Positions 47,601 to 56,279 of a stretch of DNA of 64,000 bases are shown here, piece by piece (positions within the stretch are counted from its first letter, which is position 1; every line of letters starts with the position of its first letter). The position numbers were made by a program, and so were the translations under genes. The notes beneath the pieces are model-generated. The model was given only the letters and a program-made list of their open reading frames with translations. It was not told where the DNA came from and made no database searches. Source of the DNA: Variovorax gossypii (GTDB lineage Bacteria > Pseudomonadota > Gammaproteobacteria > Burkholderiales > Burkholderiaceae_C); contig NZ_RXOE01000002.1 of the NCBI RefSeq assembly GCF_003965815.1, forward strand, positions 992,001-1,056,000, written 5' to 3'.

Positions 47601-50600
47601 ACTCGCACAGCAGCAGGCCGCGCGCGTCGCTCTTGCCGCTGCAGACGGTGCCGATGTCCTTGGTCTCGGTCTTGTTGTCGTAGGTGTAGAAGCCGCCCAC
47701 CATGCGCTTGCGGCTGGTGGTGGTGATGCGCGCCACGGCGCGCACGTTGAGCGTCACGTTGGCCTGGGGCTTGCCCGACAGGTCTAGCGCGAGCGCCTGG
47801 AACTTCAGCTTCTGGGCCGTGGAGACCCAGCCTTCGGTCTTGATGCCGGCGATGACGGAGGCCGGCCACAGCGTCTGCGTGCTGCGGATGGTCTGCACCT
47901 CGCCGTTCGGGTCGGCATACGTGGCTTCGAGCAGCAGCTCGCGCGCGGCCTTCACCTTCGGCACCTTGTCGATGGTGACCTTGCCGGCGCCGTCCTTGTT
48001 CAGCGTGAGCGGCAGCTTGTCCGCGATCACGCGGGTGTCGTTCACGCTGTTGAGGTCTTCCTCGCCCGAGCCGGCCTCGGCCGCGGCGGTTACTGCGGTG
48101 GTCGCCTCGCTGCCGTCGCCCTGCGTGGAGCGCGGCGGGTTGAAGCTGAAGGCGTCGTAGTCGGAGAAGCTCAGGCTCTTGCCGCGCACCATGGCCGACA
48201 CGCGCACCGGCAGGTTGGCCGCGCCGCCGCCGGAGACGTAGTTGATCTGCACGTCGGTGGGCACGCTGGTGGCCGCCACCAGCGGCTTCTTGTCGGTGGG
48301 CGCGATGCGGCCCTCGAGCACGGGCAGGCGGAACTCCTCGACGCGGAAGCTGCCGGTGGAGAAGCTGCGGCCGTAGCCGTCGTCGCCATCGCCTTCACCC
48401 TCTCCGTTGGCGTCCTTGCCGCCTGTGCGCAGCATCACCTCGTACACGCCGAGCTTGGCGGCCGGCGGAATGGCGAAGCTGTTCTCTGCGCTCAGGCCGC
48501 CGGTGGCGGTCTTGCGCCAGTTCAGCGGCTGCGTGAAGCGCTGGCCGCTGCCCACGTGGGTGATGACCAGCGTGTCGGGGCGGTTCTCGGGCAAGCCGAA
48601 GCCCTTGCTGGTCTGCGTGCGGATCAGGCTCTTCATCGACACCGTCTCGCCCGCGCGCAGCAGCGTGCGGTCGAAGATGGTGTGGGCGACGCGGTCGGCC
48701 TCGGCCTGCAGGCTGGTCGGCACGTTGAAGCGCCAGGGCTCGATGCCGCGCTGCCAGTCGCTCCAGGTGAAGGCGAGGTCTTCCACGCCCTTCTCGTCCT
48801 TGGCGCGGGCGCTGACGAACCATGCGCCGCTGTCGTATTCGTTCGGGCCGTTGCACGAGGGCGCCTGCGGCGAGATACCGCTGAGCATGACGACGCCGTT
48901 GGCGTCGGTGGTGCCGCTGGCCACGGCCTTGCCGTCGCAGCTCGATACGCGCACCTCGGCGCCGGCCACGACCTTGCCCTTGTCCAGCGTGGTGACCCAG
49001 GCCATCGAGTTCTCGCGGCCCAGCTTGAAGTGCACCGCCAGGTTGGTGGCCAGCGCGGTGGTGCGCACGTACATCGTGCGGCCTGCGTTGTAGCGCTCGT
49101 CGAGCAGGGCCTCGCCCAGCTTCTGCGAGGCGATCTCGAGCACGTGGAAGCCCGGCGTCAGCGGGATGCCGATGACTTCGAAGGGGCGCGGATCGCCCGA
49201 GTCGGCCTTGGGCATGTCGAGCGCCTTCACGCCGGGCTGGCCGGCCAGCAGCGACAGCATGCGGGTCTGCAGCGTGGTGCGGTCGTCCTTGTCGATGACC
49301 GGGGGCAGCGGGCCCTTCACGTCCTTGCGCGCCTGTTCGCGCGAGACGGTGAAGTTGTCGTAGCGGCGCACCTTGCGGAACCACGCGATGATTTCCGCGT
49401 CGGTCTTCGGGTTCATGTCGCTCACCTTGCCGGGCGTGAGGGCGTTCACCATCAGCTTCGGCTCCACGCGGCGCACGGTGACCGGCATCATGGCCGGGGT
49501 GTCGGGCTCGGCCAGGCGCTCGACCACGCCGAAGGGCGAGGCGGCGAACTTGGCCAGCGGCGGCATCGCGCCGGTGGCCACCTTCATCGGGAAGTTGCCG
49601 GGCGTGGCCAGCGGGCGGCCCGAGGCGTCCTCGAACTTCGAGGGCAGCTCGATGCTGTATTGCGCGCTCTCGGCCAGCGGCGGCTCGAAGCTCACGCTGT
49701 TGACCACGTCGTCGTCGCTCTGCGAACCGCCCTCGTTGTCGAGCTTGGCCTTGATGGTCTTGTCGCCCTTGAGCTGGATCTGCGAGGCCAGCTTGCGCGT
49801 GACGGGCGCGTTGAACTGCAGCTGCATCGGGCGCAGCGGCAGGCAGGCGGCCTGCGCGTTCTCGCGCTCGCAGGTGAAGGAGGCGGCGAAGGGCTCGCGC
49901 ACCTGGAACTCGAGCCGGCGTTCCACGTTGTTGGGCACGCCCGAGGGCGTGGCCACGCCCTTGCCGTAGACGATCTGCACCTTGGCGCCGGGCGTCAGCG
50001 TGCGGTTGCACTGCATCGTGATGAAGCGCAGCGGGTCTTTCTCGGCCGACTTCTCGCGGCCGAAGGCCTTGAGCAGGCCGGCGCGCTGCTCGCCGTCGAG
50101 CAGCTTGACGGGAATGCGCTCGCCCACGCCGTCGGCCGTGCACCAGACGTTCTGGCGCACGCTCTCCAGCGTGGCCGCTCCGTTGAGCTCCAGCATGAAC
50201 ATCTGCTGCTCGTCGATGCGGCTGTAGTTGCCCGGCATGTAGTTGCGCACGAACGGACCGCCGGTGTTGAACTGGTAGCGCTCGGGGCCGGTCAGCTCGC
50301 CGCTGGCGGGCTTGAAGGTCGGAATGCGGGTGACCGTGCAGCGCACGCCGGGCGGCAGGTCGTTCTCGAAGTCGTAGACCCAGGCCTTGGCGTCGGTCCA
50401 GCGGCCGGTGCCCTTGGCTGCCTGGGCGTCGTTGCAGCTCACCGTGAGCGGAGCGGGGGCCTTGGGGTCGCCGAAGTTGACGGCGGGCTGGTCGAACTTG
50501 GCGACCACCTGGCGAACGCGCGCCACTTCACCCTGTGGCGAGAGGCTGACGATCTGGAGGGCATGGCCCGCGCCGGACGCAAGAACGCCGCCGGCAAGGA

Positions 50601-50625
50601 GCAATGTTGGAAGGAAACGATTCAC
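44602..50625 (-). CDS. Bacterial alpha-2-macroglobulin with thioester motif
   Basis: 2007-residue periplasmic protease trap of the bacterial A2M family. The start is a GTG at 50625, with AGGTGGAG nine bases upstream, giving a signal peptide (MNRFLPTLLLAGGVLASGAGHA, cleavage near 22); there is no lipobox, unlike E. coli YfhM. The body contains several MG-type beta domains, including TPGFHVLEIASQKLGEALLD and YVSVLALRGRLREVPWYSFFTWGF, and a CLEQ thioester at residues 1512-1515 that could bind an attacking protease covalently. The rest, FAVDGF-like helical domain and a terminal receptor-like domain, is complete. Its classical partner PBP1C is encoded 14 kb away in the same window. It is divergent from the OpgC-like gene. 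Confidence 0.93.
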   Translation of the reverse strand: MNRFLPTLLLAGGVLASGAGHALQIVSLSPQGEVARVRQVVAKFDQPAVNFGDPKAPAPLTVSCNDAQAAKGTGRWTDAKAWVYDFENDLPPGVRCTVTRIPTFKPASGELTGPERYQFNTGGPFVRNYMPGNYSRIDEQQMFMLELNGAATLESVRQNVWCTADGVGERIPVKLLDGEQRAGLLKAFGREKSAEKDPLRFITMQCNRTLTPGAKVQIVYGKGVATPSGVPNNVERRLEFQVREPFAASFTCERENAQAACLPLRPMQLQFNAPVTRKLASQIQLKGDKTIKAKLDNEGGSQSDDDVVNSVSFEPPLAESAQYSIELPSKFEDASGRPLATPGNFPMKVATGAMPPLAKFAASPFGVVERLAEPDTPAMMPVTVRRVEPKLMVNALTPGKVSDMNPKTDAEIIAWFRKVRRYDNFTVSREQARKDVKGPLPPVIDKDDRTTLQTRMLSLLAGQPGVKALDMPKADSGDPRPFEVIGIPLTPGFHVLEIASQKLGEALLDERYNAGRTMYVRTTALATNLAVHFKLGRENSMAWVTTLDKGKVVAGAEVRVSSCDGKAVASGTTDANGVVMLSGISPQAPSCNGPNEYDSGAWFVSARAKDEKGVEDLAFTWSDWQRGIEPWRFNVPTSLQAEADRVAHTIFDRTLLRAGETVSMKSLIRTQTSKGFGLPENRPDTLVITHVGSGQRFTQPLNWRKTATGGLSAENSFAIPPAAKLGVYEVMLRTGGKDANGEGEGDGDDGYGRSFSTGSFRVEEFRLPVLEGRIAPTDKKPLVAATSVPTDVQINYVSGGGAANLPVRVSAMVRGKSLSFSDYDAFSFNPPRSTQGDGSEATTAVTAAAEAGSGEEDLNSVNDTRVIADKLPLTLNKDGAGKVTIDKVPKVKAARELLLEATYADPNGEVQTIRSTQTLWPASVIAGIKTEGWVSTAQKLKFQALALDLSGKPQANVTLNVRAVARITTTSRKRMVGGFYTYDNKTETKDIGTVCSGKSDARGLLLCESELKEAGEVELIASATDGEGRDARAVSSVYVTKQGELWFGGEDNDRIDVLPEKKSYQPGEIAKFQVRSPFRFATALVAVEREGIIETHVVKLDGKDPTVTLEVKPEWGPNAYVSVLALRGRLREVPWYSFFTWGFKSPREWWTAFWYEGKEYVAPTAMVDLSKPAYRLGMAEIRVGTRAHQLDVTVTSDKPSYPIRSKAQVTISAKLPDGKPAAGAEVALAAVDQALLELMPNDSWNLLNAMLQRRSWGVSTSTAQMEIVGRRHYGRKAVPAGGGGGKGQTRELLDTLLVWNPKVVLDANGQAVVTVPLNDALTTFKIVAVADSGANLFGTGQASIQATQDLQIISGLPPLVREDDQFRAQVTLRNTTQKPMKVEATPRATLLTLEPQTVDIPAGEAREVAWTVTAPAQLAQTRAEAIIWEIEAKDTIGGARDALKVRQRIVPSVPLTVQQGTLVQVDGPFTLDVAPPADALPGRGGLKLSLQPKLAEGLPGVRDWFANYPFICLEQKTSKSVGLRDAKMWQGVLAQLPTYLDSDGLANYFPPRDGEANRGSDILTSYLLAATNEAAQLNPAFALADDVRAPMESGLIAFVEGRITREFWSPRKDLDVRKLAALEALSRYGKAKGSMVGSITIAPNQWPTSAVIDWLNILKRVNDVPQRQQRLDEANNVLKARLSYQGTKLIFSTEQDDYWWWLMTNGDVNTARLLLSVMDDPAWKDDIGKLANGFIGRQQNGAWHTTTANLWGGLALEKFSKVFESTPVAGVTAATLGAVKAQVDWSKVERVKTSDAAGAPNQTTFFGAPASPGNLKNNTMFLPWAASPSGAPVRDTLLVTQQGTGKPWLTLQSIAAVQLKAPFAAGYAIKKTITPVEQATAGKYTRGDVLRVTLEVNASADMTWVVISDPIPGGATILGGGLGRDSQIATQGEKKSGSGWPAFEERSFEAFRSYYEYLPKGVVKMEYTVRLNNVGDFALPPSRVEAMYAPEMFGEAPNARVKVEAAK

Positions 50626-50811
50626 TTTTTTGTATCTCCACCTGAGAGGCAGCGCGCAGCGTAGCCGATTTGCACGACGGTTCGGGAGTGCCAACAGTCA
50701 TAGGCCGTTGGCCCGGCCGCCGGGCGCGGCGGGCTTTACACAGCTCTTCTTACAATCGACGCCGTCGTGCGTGCGCCGCGCGGACCGCAATCAAGACCTC
50801 GCCGCCGACCG

Positions 50812-51954
50812 ATGAAACGCTACTGGGAAATAGACGCCTTGCGCGGGCTGATGCTCGTGCTGATGACCGTCACCCACCTGCCGACCCGGTTGACCGACCC
50901 GCTGGGCCAGCCCTTCGGCTTCGTCTCGGCCGCCGAGGGCTTCGTTCTGCTCTCCGCCTTCGTCGCCGGGCTGGTGTACAGCCGCATCGGCCACGTGCGC
51001 GGCGTCGACTCGATGCGCCAGGCGTTCTGGCGTCGCGTGCTGAAGGTCTACCTGGCCCAGGCGGCGACCCTGCTTTTCCTGTTCACCGTGATCACCGCGG
51101 TGGGCCTGCACATCGACCAGCCGGCGGTGAAGAACCTGGTGTCGTATTACCTGGCGGAGCCGCGCGAGGGCTTCATCTACGGGCTGCTGCTCATCTACGA
51201 GCCGGCGCTGCTCGACATCCTGCCGATGTACATCTTTTTCATGCTCATGAGCCCCTGGGTGCTGGCTTTCGCCATGCGCCACGGCTGGACCTGGGTGATG
51301 GCGGCGAGCGCCACCGTGTGGGCGGCGGCTCAGTTCGGCATCAGCGAATGGGTCTACGGGCTGGCGGTGCGCTATCTCGGCGTGCCGGTGCCGTTCCACG
51401 AGATGGGCGCGTTCAACACCTACGCCTGGCAGTTCCTGTGGTTCGCGGGGCTGTGCATCGGGGCGACCCGCAACGACCCCGACGCGCGGTCGCTGCGCTT
51501 TCCGGCATGGCTTGTGGCGCTGGCCGCGGGCATCGCGCTGTACGGCTTCTACTGGCGCCACACCGGCATCAACGGGCAGGCGCCGTTCGGCGGCGACGTG
51601 GAGCTGAACCTGCTGTTCGACAAATGGCAGCTCGGCCCGCTGCGCCTGGTCAATCTGGTGGCGCTGGGCATCCTGGCGGTGCGCTTCGGGCCCTGGCTGA
51701 TGCGCCGCATTCCGCGGCTGCGCTGGCTGGAGGCGATGGGATCGGCCTCGCTGCCGGTGTTCTGCGCGCACCTCGTCGCGGTGCTGCTGGTGCTGGCCTT
51801 CTACGGCGACAGCCAGACGGCGCGGCCCTGGTGGGGTGACGGCCTGCTGCTGGCGGTGGTGTTCTCGGGGATGTACTTCGTGGCGCGCTTCACGCGCGGC
51901 GCCGACGTTCCGCCGCCGGCGGACGACGTGCCGTCCGAGCCCGCGCCGGCCTGA
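50812..51954 (+). CDS. OpgC-type membrane acyltransferase
   Basis: 380-residue inner-membrane protein with about ten segments, matching the OpgC domain: EIDALRGLMLVLMTVTHLPTRLTDPLGQPFGFVSAAEGFVLLSAFVAGLVYSR. OpgC succinylates osmoregulated periplasmic glucans in enterics, but many members act in unknown pathways, and no opgG or opgH is in the window. The ATG at 50812 (MKRYWEIDALRG) is the family start. A short proline-rich tail (DVPPPADDVPSEPAPA) ends it. It is divergent from the macroglobulin gene. Confidence 0.82.
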   Translation: MKRYWEIDALRGLMLVLMTVTHLPTRLTDPLGQPFGFVSAAEGFVLLSAFVAGLVYSRIGHVRGVDSMRQAFWRRVLKVYLAQAATLLFLFTVITAVGLHIDQPAVKNLVSYYLAEPREGFIYGLLLIYEPALLDILPMYIFFMLMSPWVLAFAMRHGWTWVMAASATVWAAAQFGISEWVYGLAVRYLGVPVPFHEMGAFNTYAWQFLWFAGLCIGATRNDPDARSLRFPAWLVALAAGIALYGFYWRHTGINGQAPFGGDVELNLLFDKWQLGPLRLVNLVALGILAVRFGPWLMRRIPRLRWLEAMGSASLPVFCAHLVAVLLVLAFYGDSQTARPWWGDGLLLAVVFSGMYFVARFTRGADVPPPADDVPSEPAPA

Positions 51955-51969
51955 TCGGACTCGTCAGGA

Positions 51970-52737
51970 TCAGGGCAGGCCGGCCGTCGGCGTTGCCGGA
52001 GGGGCCGGCAGGTGCGGCGCGATCACCGACTGCCACAGCCGGTAGCCTTCGTCGGTCATGTGCAGCCTGTCGCCCCGGAAGAGCTCCGGCCGCGGACGCC
52101 CGTCGGCGCCCAGCATCGGCGTGTAGATGTCGATGAACTCGCTGTTGGGCAGCAGGTTCAGGTAGGCCGCGACGACGTGATTGGTCTCCCGGATCTGCGG
52201 CATCAGCTGCTCGCGCGAAGGGCTGGGCTTGACCGAGATGAAGCTGATGCGCGTGTCGGGCAGCTCGGCGCGCACCGCGTTGGCGAAGCGCGCGAAGCTG
52301 TCGAGCACCTGCAGCGGCGTGCGGCCCTCGGCCAGGTCGTTGTCGCCCGCGTAGACCATCACCTGGCGCGGCTTGTAGCGCACCACCAGGTCGCGCGCGA
52401 ACAGGGCGCAGTCGGCCAGCGTGGAGCCGCCGAAGCCGCGGTTGACCACGCCGCCGGGCACGCGCGCGAAGTCCTGCTGCAGCCGACTCCACATGCGCAC
52501 CGTGGAGCTGCCCACGAACACCACGCCGCCGGGCGCCGGAAAGCGCTCCTGGTCGGCCCGGGCGAAGGCCGCGAGCTCGTTGTGCCAGCGATCCTTGGCG
52601 GCCAGGTAGTCGCGCGCGGCCGCTGCCTCGGCGGCGGCCGTCTCGGATTCCTGGGGAAAGAAGGAAGACTGGGCATTCGCGGTCAGCGCCGCGGTCAGCA
52701 GTGCGACCGCGGCGAGCGCGGTTTTCATCGGATGCAT
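51970..52737 (-). CDS. Exported SGNH/GDSL hydrolase
   Basis: 255-residue periplasmic esterase-like protein. The signal peptide spans about 1-23 (cleavage after ANA); an ATG three codons later is an equally good start. The nucleophile S77 is in VFVGSSTVRMW (block I), the oxyanion Gly is in NRGFGGSTLADC (block II), the Asn is in YAGDNDLAEG (block III) and the acid and base are in DRLHMTDEGY (block V). A helical stretch (AAEAAAARDYLAAKDRWHNELAAFARAD) precedes the domain. Substrates may be carbohydrate or lipid acyl esters. It is transcribed behind the sigma/anti-sigma genes, 105 bases downstream, and could belong to their regulon. Confidence 0.83.
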   Translation of the reverse strand: MHPMKTALAAVALLTAALTANAQSSFFPQESETAAAEAAAARDYLAAKDRWHNELAAFARADQERFPAPGGVVFVGSSTVRMWSRLQQDFARVPGGVVNRGFGGSTLADCALFARDLVVRYKPRQVMVYAGDNDLAEGRTPLQVLDSFARFANAVRAELPDTRISFISVKPSPSREQLMPQIRETNHVVAAYLNLLPNSEFIDIYTPMLGADGRPRPELFRGDRLHMTDEGYRLWQSVIAPHLPAPPATPTAGLP

Positions 52738-52842
52738 CGGAAGGACGGAAAAGAAGGGCTGAAGGCGGCGGGAAGGCGGCGGTTGGGCGGATTTTCCCTC
52801 ACGACGCTCCAGCGGCCGCGACCGTTGACAGCCGGGCCTCGC

Positions 52843-53595
52843 CTAGAGTGTTTTCTCGATGAGCGCGCCCTTGAACAGGATCGGCCCCTTCGGCCCGCTG
52901 CCCGGCGGCACGCCGCCCTTGGCCTCGAGCGAGATCGCCAGGGCAGGCACGGCCACGTCGGAGGCCGACGCCGCCAGCCGCAGGCCCGGCGCGTTGCCGA
53001 GCACGCCCAGCGAACGCGGCGCGCCGCCCGGGGGCAGGGCCCAGAGCTGCAGCGACTTGTCGTCGCCTTCTCGGTAGCCGCCCACGCGCTGCAGCACCAG
53101 CTGCTTCTTCTTCGGATCGAAGGTCACGAGCATCGAGGCCGCGTCCTTGTCGTCGCTGAGCACGGCCACGTATTGCACCGCCGGGGCGTTCTGCAGCTGG
53201 TCGCGCAGATTCAGGCCGACCGTCACGGCCAGCACGGTGGCCAGCGCGCCGGCGGCGGTGGCGGTGCGCCACAGCGCGAGGCTGCGCAGCCAGCCGCCCG
53301 GACGGGACTCGCCGGCGGCCCGTGCCGCCTCGCGCTGGCGTTCCAGCGCGAGCGCCGACTGCTCGGCGTCGATCATGTTGCGGATGCGGGTCCACACGGC
53401 CGGATCGGGCGTGACCGAGGGCTGCAGCTCGGTCATGCTCGCGAGCCGGCCCTGCCAGACCAGCGCGGCGGCACGCACCGGCGCCTGTTCGCGCGCCAGG
53501 GCCTCGAAGCGGCGGCGGGCGCCGCCGCGCAGGGTGCCGAGCGCATGGCTCGCGGCCAGCAGTTCGAGCAGTTCGGGATGTGCGATGAGATTCAT
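52843..53595 (-). CDS. Anti-sigma factor (RskA-type domain)
   Basis: 250-residue membrane anti-sigma factor. N-terminal helical region (LLELLAASHALGTLRGGARRRFEALAREQ) binds the sigma factor; it lacks the HxxxCxxC zinc motif. A single membrane segment lies at about 108-128 (LWRTATAAGALATVLAVTVGL), and the C-terminal periplasmic RskA-like domain (YVAVLSDDKDAASMLVTFDPKKKQLVLQRVGGY, LQLWALPPGGAPRSLGVLG) senses envelope stress. It starts 34 bases after the sigma factor stop and is co-transcribed with it. Confidence 0.85.
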   Translation of the reverse strand: MNLIAHPELLELLAASHALGTLRGGARRRFEALAREQAPVRAAALVWQGRLASMTELQPSVTPDPAVWTRIRNMIDAEQSALALERQREAARAAGESRPGGWLRSLALWRTATAAGALATVLAVTVGLNLRDQLQNAPAVQYVAVLSDDKDAASMLVTFDPKKKQLVLQRVGGYREGDDKSLQLWALPPGGAPRSLGVLGNAPGLRLAASASDVAVPALAISLEAKGGVPPGSGPKGPILFKGALIEKTL

Positions 53596-53629
53596 GATGG
53601 GGAAACCGCCTTCTTCGTCGTCACCGCTC

Positions 53630-54223
53630 TCACGCAAAGCGCCCCATGCAGACGCGCAGCTTCTCCAGCCCGCGCCGTATCCACGTCTTGACCGTGCCCA
53701 GCGGCAGCTTGAGCTGCTCGGCCAGCTCGCCGTGGCTCATGTCGCGCAGGTAGGCCAGGCTGACCACCTCGCGCTGGCGGCCCTCGAGCTGGCTCAGGCA
53801 CTGGTGCAGCGCCCAGGCCTGCTCGCTGGCATCGGCACTGGCGGCCGGGTCGGGCGCGTCCGATTCGAGCTGGTCGGCCATCTGCTCGTCGAATTCCTGC
53901 GTGAGCTGGGCGCGGTCGGCGGTGCGGCGGCGCAGCAGGTCGAGTGCCCGGCTGCGCACGATGAGCCCGAGCCAGGCCAGCGGCGGGCTCAGCGAGGCGC
54001 GGTAGTCGCCGGCCACCCGCCAGACGGTCAGGAAGCTTTCCTGCAGCACGTCTTCGGCCCATTCGCGCTGCCGGACGACGCGCATCGCCAGGCCCATCAG
54101 GCGGGGCGAGGTGCGGTCGTACAGCAGGCGCAAGGCGGCTTCGTCGCGATGGCCGATCCGGTCGATCAGCGCCATCAATTCGGCGTCGGGGCTGGGTGCT
54201 GGCATCCGCGGATTGTGGGGCAT
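53630..54223 (-). CDS. ECF RNA polymerase sigma factor
   Basis: 197-residue extracytoplasmic-function sigma factor. Region 2 is YDRTSPRLMGLAMRVVRQREWAEDVLQESFLTVWRVAGDYRASLSPPLAWLGLIVRSRALDLLRRR (about 35-103), and region 4 is LSQLEGRQREVVSLAYLRDMSHGELAEQLKLPLGTVKTWIRRGLEKLR (about 145-193). The pairing with an RskA-like anti-sigma factor fits the SigK-type ECF group. The ATG at 54223 was kept; an in-frame ATG six codons later is also possible. Target promoters cannot be read, though the SGNH hydrolase gene downstream is a candidate. Confidence 0.88.
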   Translation of the reverse strand: MPHNPRMPAPSPDAELMALIDRIGHRDEAALRLLYDRTSPRLMGLAMRVVRQREWAEDVLQESFLTVWRVAGDYRASLSPPLAWLGLIVRSRALDLLRRRTADRAQLTQEFDEQMADQLESDAPDPAASADASEQAWALHQCLSQLEGRQREVVSLAYLRDMSHGELAEQLKLPLGTVKTWIRRGLEKLRVCMGRFA

Positions 54224-54360
54224 CGATGCGCATGCCCGGTATACGGGGCGGCCCGCCCGCCGGATTCAATGCATCGCTCGAATGAAGTCTTTTGGAAACA
54301 TTTGTGAACGTATACTGCCGCGCATAAAACGAGGGGCCGCGCACCGCGCGGACGGGAAGA

Positions 54361-54900
54361 ATGAAGCAAATTGCGATCGCGATCGTGCTCTGCGTGGGGG
54401 CGTGGTACTTCTTTGTCGGCGGGCGCAAGCTCGACGAGCCGATGGTCCACGACTACTACCGCAAGGAGGCGCGCGCCATTTCCGACCGCGACGCCGACAA
54501 GCTGTGCAAGCAGCTCGCCCGCAACGCCGTCATCGAGAGCAAGACGACCATGATGGGGCGCACCGAGGAGGCTTCGCACAACCGCGAAGAAGCCTGCGAG
54601 GCGCAGCGCAAGACCTTCGAGACCCTGCGCATGGTGGGCGACCGCATGGGCGCGGTCCTTTCCTTCGACTACGACTACCACATCGACTCCGTCGAAGTGG
54701 CGCCCGACCGCAAGAGCGCCGTCGTCAAGGGCACCAGCGTGCTTCAGATGGGCGACTCGGCCTTCCAGGTGAAGACCAGCTTCACCCAGCGCCTGGAGCG
54801 CGAACTCGGCCAGATGCGGCTGGTGCACGCGCAGGAGGCCTCCGTCGTCCGCCTGGGCGGGCGCGGCGCCATGAGCCAGAGCGAGTTCTTCCGCAAGTAG
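54361..54900 (+). CDS. Membrane-anchored protein of unknown function
   Basis: 179 residues with one N-terminal membrane segment (about 3-20) and a short cytoplasmic end, then a periplasmic-like domain: EPMVHDYYRKEARAISDRDADKLCKQLARNAVIESKTTMMG and YDYHIDSVEVAPDRKSAVVKGTSVLQMGDSAFQVKTSF, possibly an NTF2-like fold. I do not recognise a family. Next gene follows after 44 bases in the same direction, so the two may form a unit. Confidence 0.6.
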   Translation: MKQIAIAIVLCVGAWYFFVGGRKLDEPMVHDYYRKEARAISDRDADKLCKQLARNAVIESKTTMMGRTEEASHNREEACEAQRKTFETLRMVGDRMGAVLSFDYDYHIDSVEVAPDRKSAVVKGTSVLQMGDSAFQVKTSFTQRLERELGQMRLVHAQEASVVRLGGRGAMSQSEFFRK

Positions 54901-54944
54901 GAAGAAGAGCAGGAAAGCACAAGAAAAGAGACTGGGGAGCCGAC

Positions 54945-56267
54945 ATGATCGCCACCAAGGATGCGCTGCCGCCGCCACCGCCGTTCTGGCACCGCCTGAA
55001 CAGCTTCTTCGCATTTCCGTTCCAGATGCGGCCGTTCGCCTACGGCCTGCTGCTGTCCTTCTGCAGCCTGCTCTTCGACGCGATCTTCTTCCTGCCCCAG
55101 GGGCTGGCCCTGTTCGTCATCGAGGTCGGCATCATGCTGGCGGCCAGCCGCTACGGCTTCAAGATCATCGCGCTGGGCGCGCGCGGCATCCGCGACTCGG
55201 CCGACTTCGGCCGCGAGTCCAGCGACGACTGGACCTACATGCCCTGGAAGCTGTTCGCCATCTCGCTGGTGCAGGCCTTCCTGATCGGTTGGCTCGCCTG
55301 GTACGCGCCCATCCTGGGCACGGTGGGGCTCTTCGTCATGTCCTTCACCTTCCCGGCGGCGGTGATCGTGCTGGTGCAGTCGGCCAGCTTCTTCCAGGCG
55401 ATGAACCCCGGCCACGTGATGGACGCGATGCGCACCATCGGCTGGCCGTATGCGCTGCTGTGCTTCTTCCTGTTCCTGCTGAGCACCGGCGCGCAGGTGG
55501 CGCTGGCGATGGTGCTGCCGATGTTCGACGGGCGCATCGTGCTGCCGATCATCAACTTCGCCTTCATCTACTTCGGCTGGGTGATGGCCAGCCTGCTGGG
55601 CTACGTGATGTTCCAGCACCACGACGCCTTCGGCTTCGACGCGGTGCCGGGCAGCGAGCTGCCCGACGGCGCGCCGGTCGACCGCCGCACGCCCGCGCAG
55701 ATCGAGGCGCAGCGCATCGACGCGGAAGTGGCGCAGCTGGTCACCGAAGGCGACCTCGCCGCCGCGCTGGGCACAGCCTACGAGGCGCAGCGCACGGCCG
55801 ACGCCAACGACCTCGCCGCGCAGCGCCGCTACCACCGCGTGCTGGCGCTGATGCCCGAGAAGAAGGACACCATGCTCGACCAGGCGAAGCGCTTCATACC
55901 GCTGCTGATGCGCCGCGACCTGGCTTCGGAGGCGCTGAAGGTCTTCAAGGCCTGCAAGGAGCGCGACAAGGCCTTCGCGCTCGACGACCCGGCCATGGTC
56001 ATCGCGATGGCGCGCGCCGAATGGCGCAACGGCGACGCGCACGCCACGCTGGCGCTGCTGTCGGGTTTCGACAAGCGCTTCCGCGGGCACGAGGCCATTC
56101 CGCAGGCCTACGAGCTGGCCGCGCGCGCGCTGGTGCAGGGGCTTGGCCGCGCCGACATGGCCCAGCCCATCCTGACGACGATGGAAGCGCGCTACCCCGA
56201 CAGCGAGCAGACGCAGGAAGTGCGCTGGCTGCTGCGGCCGGCGGCGCCGCCGGCCCAGACCGCCTGA
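54945..56267 (+). CDS. Polytopic membrane protein with C-terminal helical repeats
   Basis: 440 residues. The N-terminal half has about five membrane segments (FAYGLLLSFCSLLFDAIFFLP; LFVIEVGIMLAASRYGF; LFAISLVQAFLIGWLAW; VGLFVMSFTFPAAVIVLVQSASFF; ALLCFFLFLLSTGAQVALAM), then about 200 residues of charged, TPR-like helices (DAEVAQLVTEGDLAAALGTAYEAQRTADANDLAAQRRYHRVLALMPEKKDTMLDQAKRFIPLLMRRDLASEALKVFKACKERD). The C-terminal part probably binds partner proteins in the cytosol. I do not recognise a family. It follows the membrane-anchored protein gene within 44 bases. Confidence 0.6.
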   Translation: MIATKDALPPPPPFWHRLNSFFAFPFQMRPFAYGLLLSFCSLLFDAIFFLPQGLALFVIEVGIMLAASRYGFKIIALGARGIRDSADFGRESSDDWTYMPWKLFAISLVQAFLIGWLAWYAPILGTVGLFVMSFTFPAAVIVLVQSASFFQAMNPGHVMDAMRTIGWPYALLCFFLFLLSTGAQVALAMVLPMFDGRIVLPIINFAFIYFGWVMASLLGYVMFQHHDAFGFDAVPGSELPDGAPVDRRTPAQIEAQRIDAEVAQLVTEGDLAAALGTAYEAQRTADANDLAAQRRYHRVLALMPEKKDTMLDQAKRFIPLLMRRDLASEALKVFKACKERDKAFALDDPAMVIAMARAEWRNGDAHATLALLSGFDKRFRGHEAIPQAYELAARALVQGLGRADMAQPILTTMEARYPDSEQTQEVRWLLRPAAPPAQTA

Positions 56268-56279
56268 GGAGCCGGCGGG

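Noticed and set aside
44558..47869. Alternative minus-strand frame of 1103 codons inside the macroglobulin gene
   Set aside because: It is a frame-shifted shadow of the macroglobulin; the true frame contains the CLEQ thioester and continuous domains.
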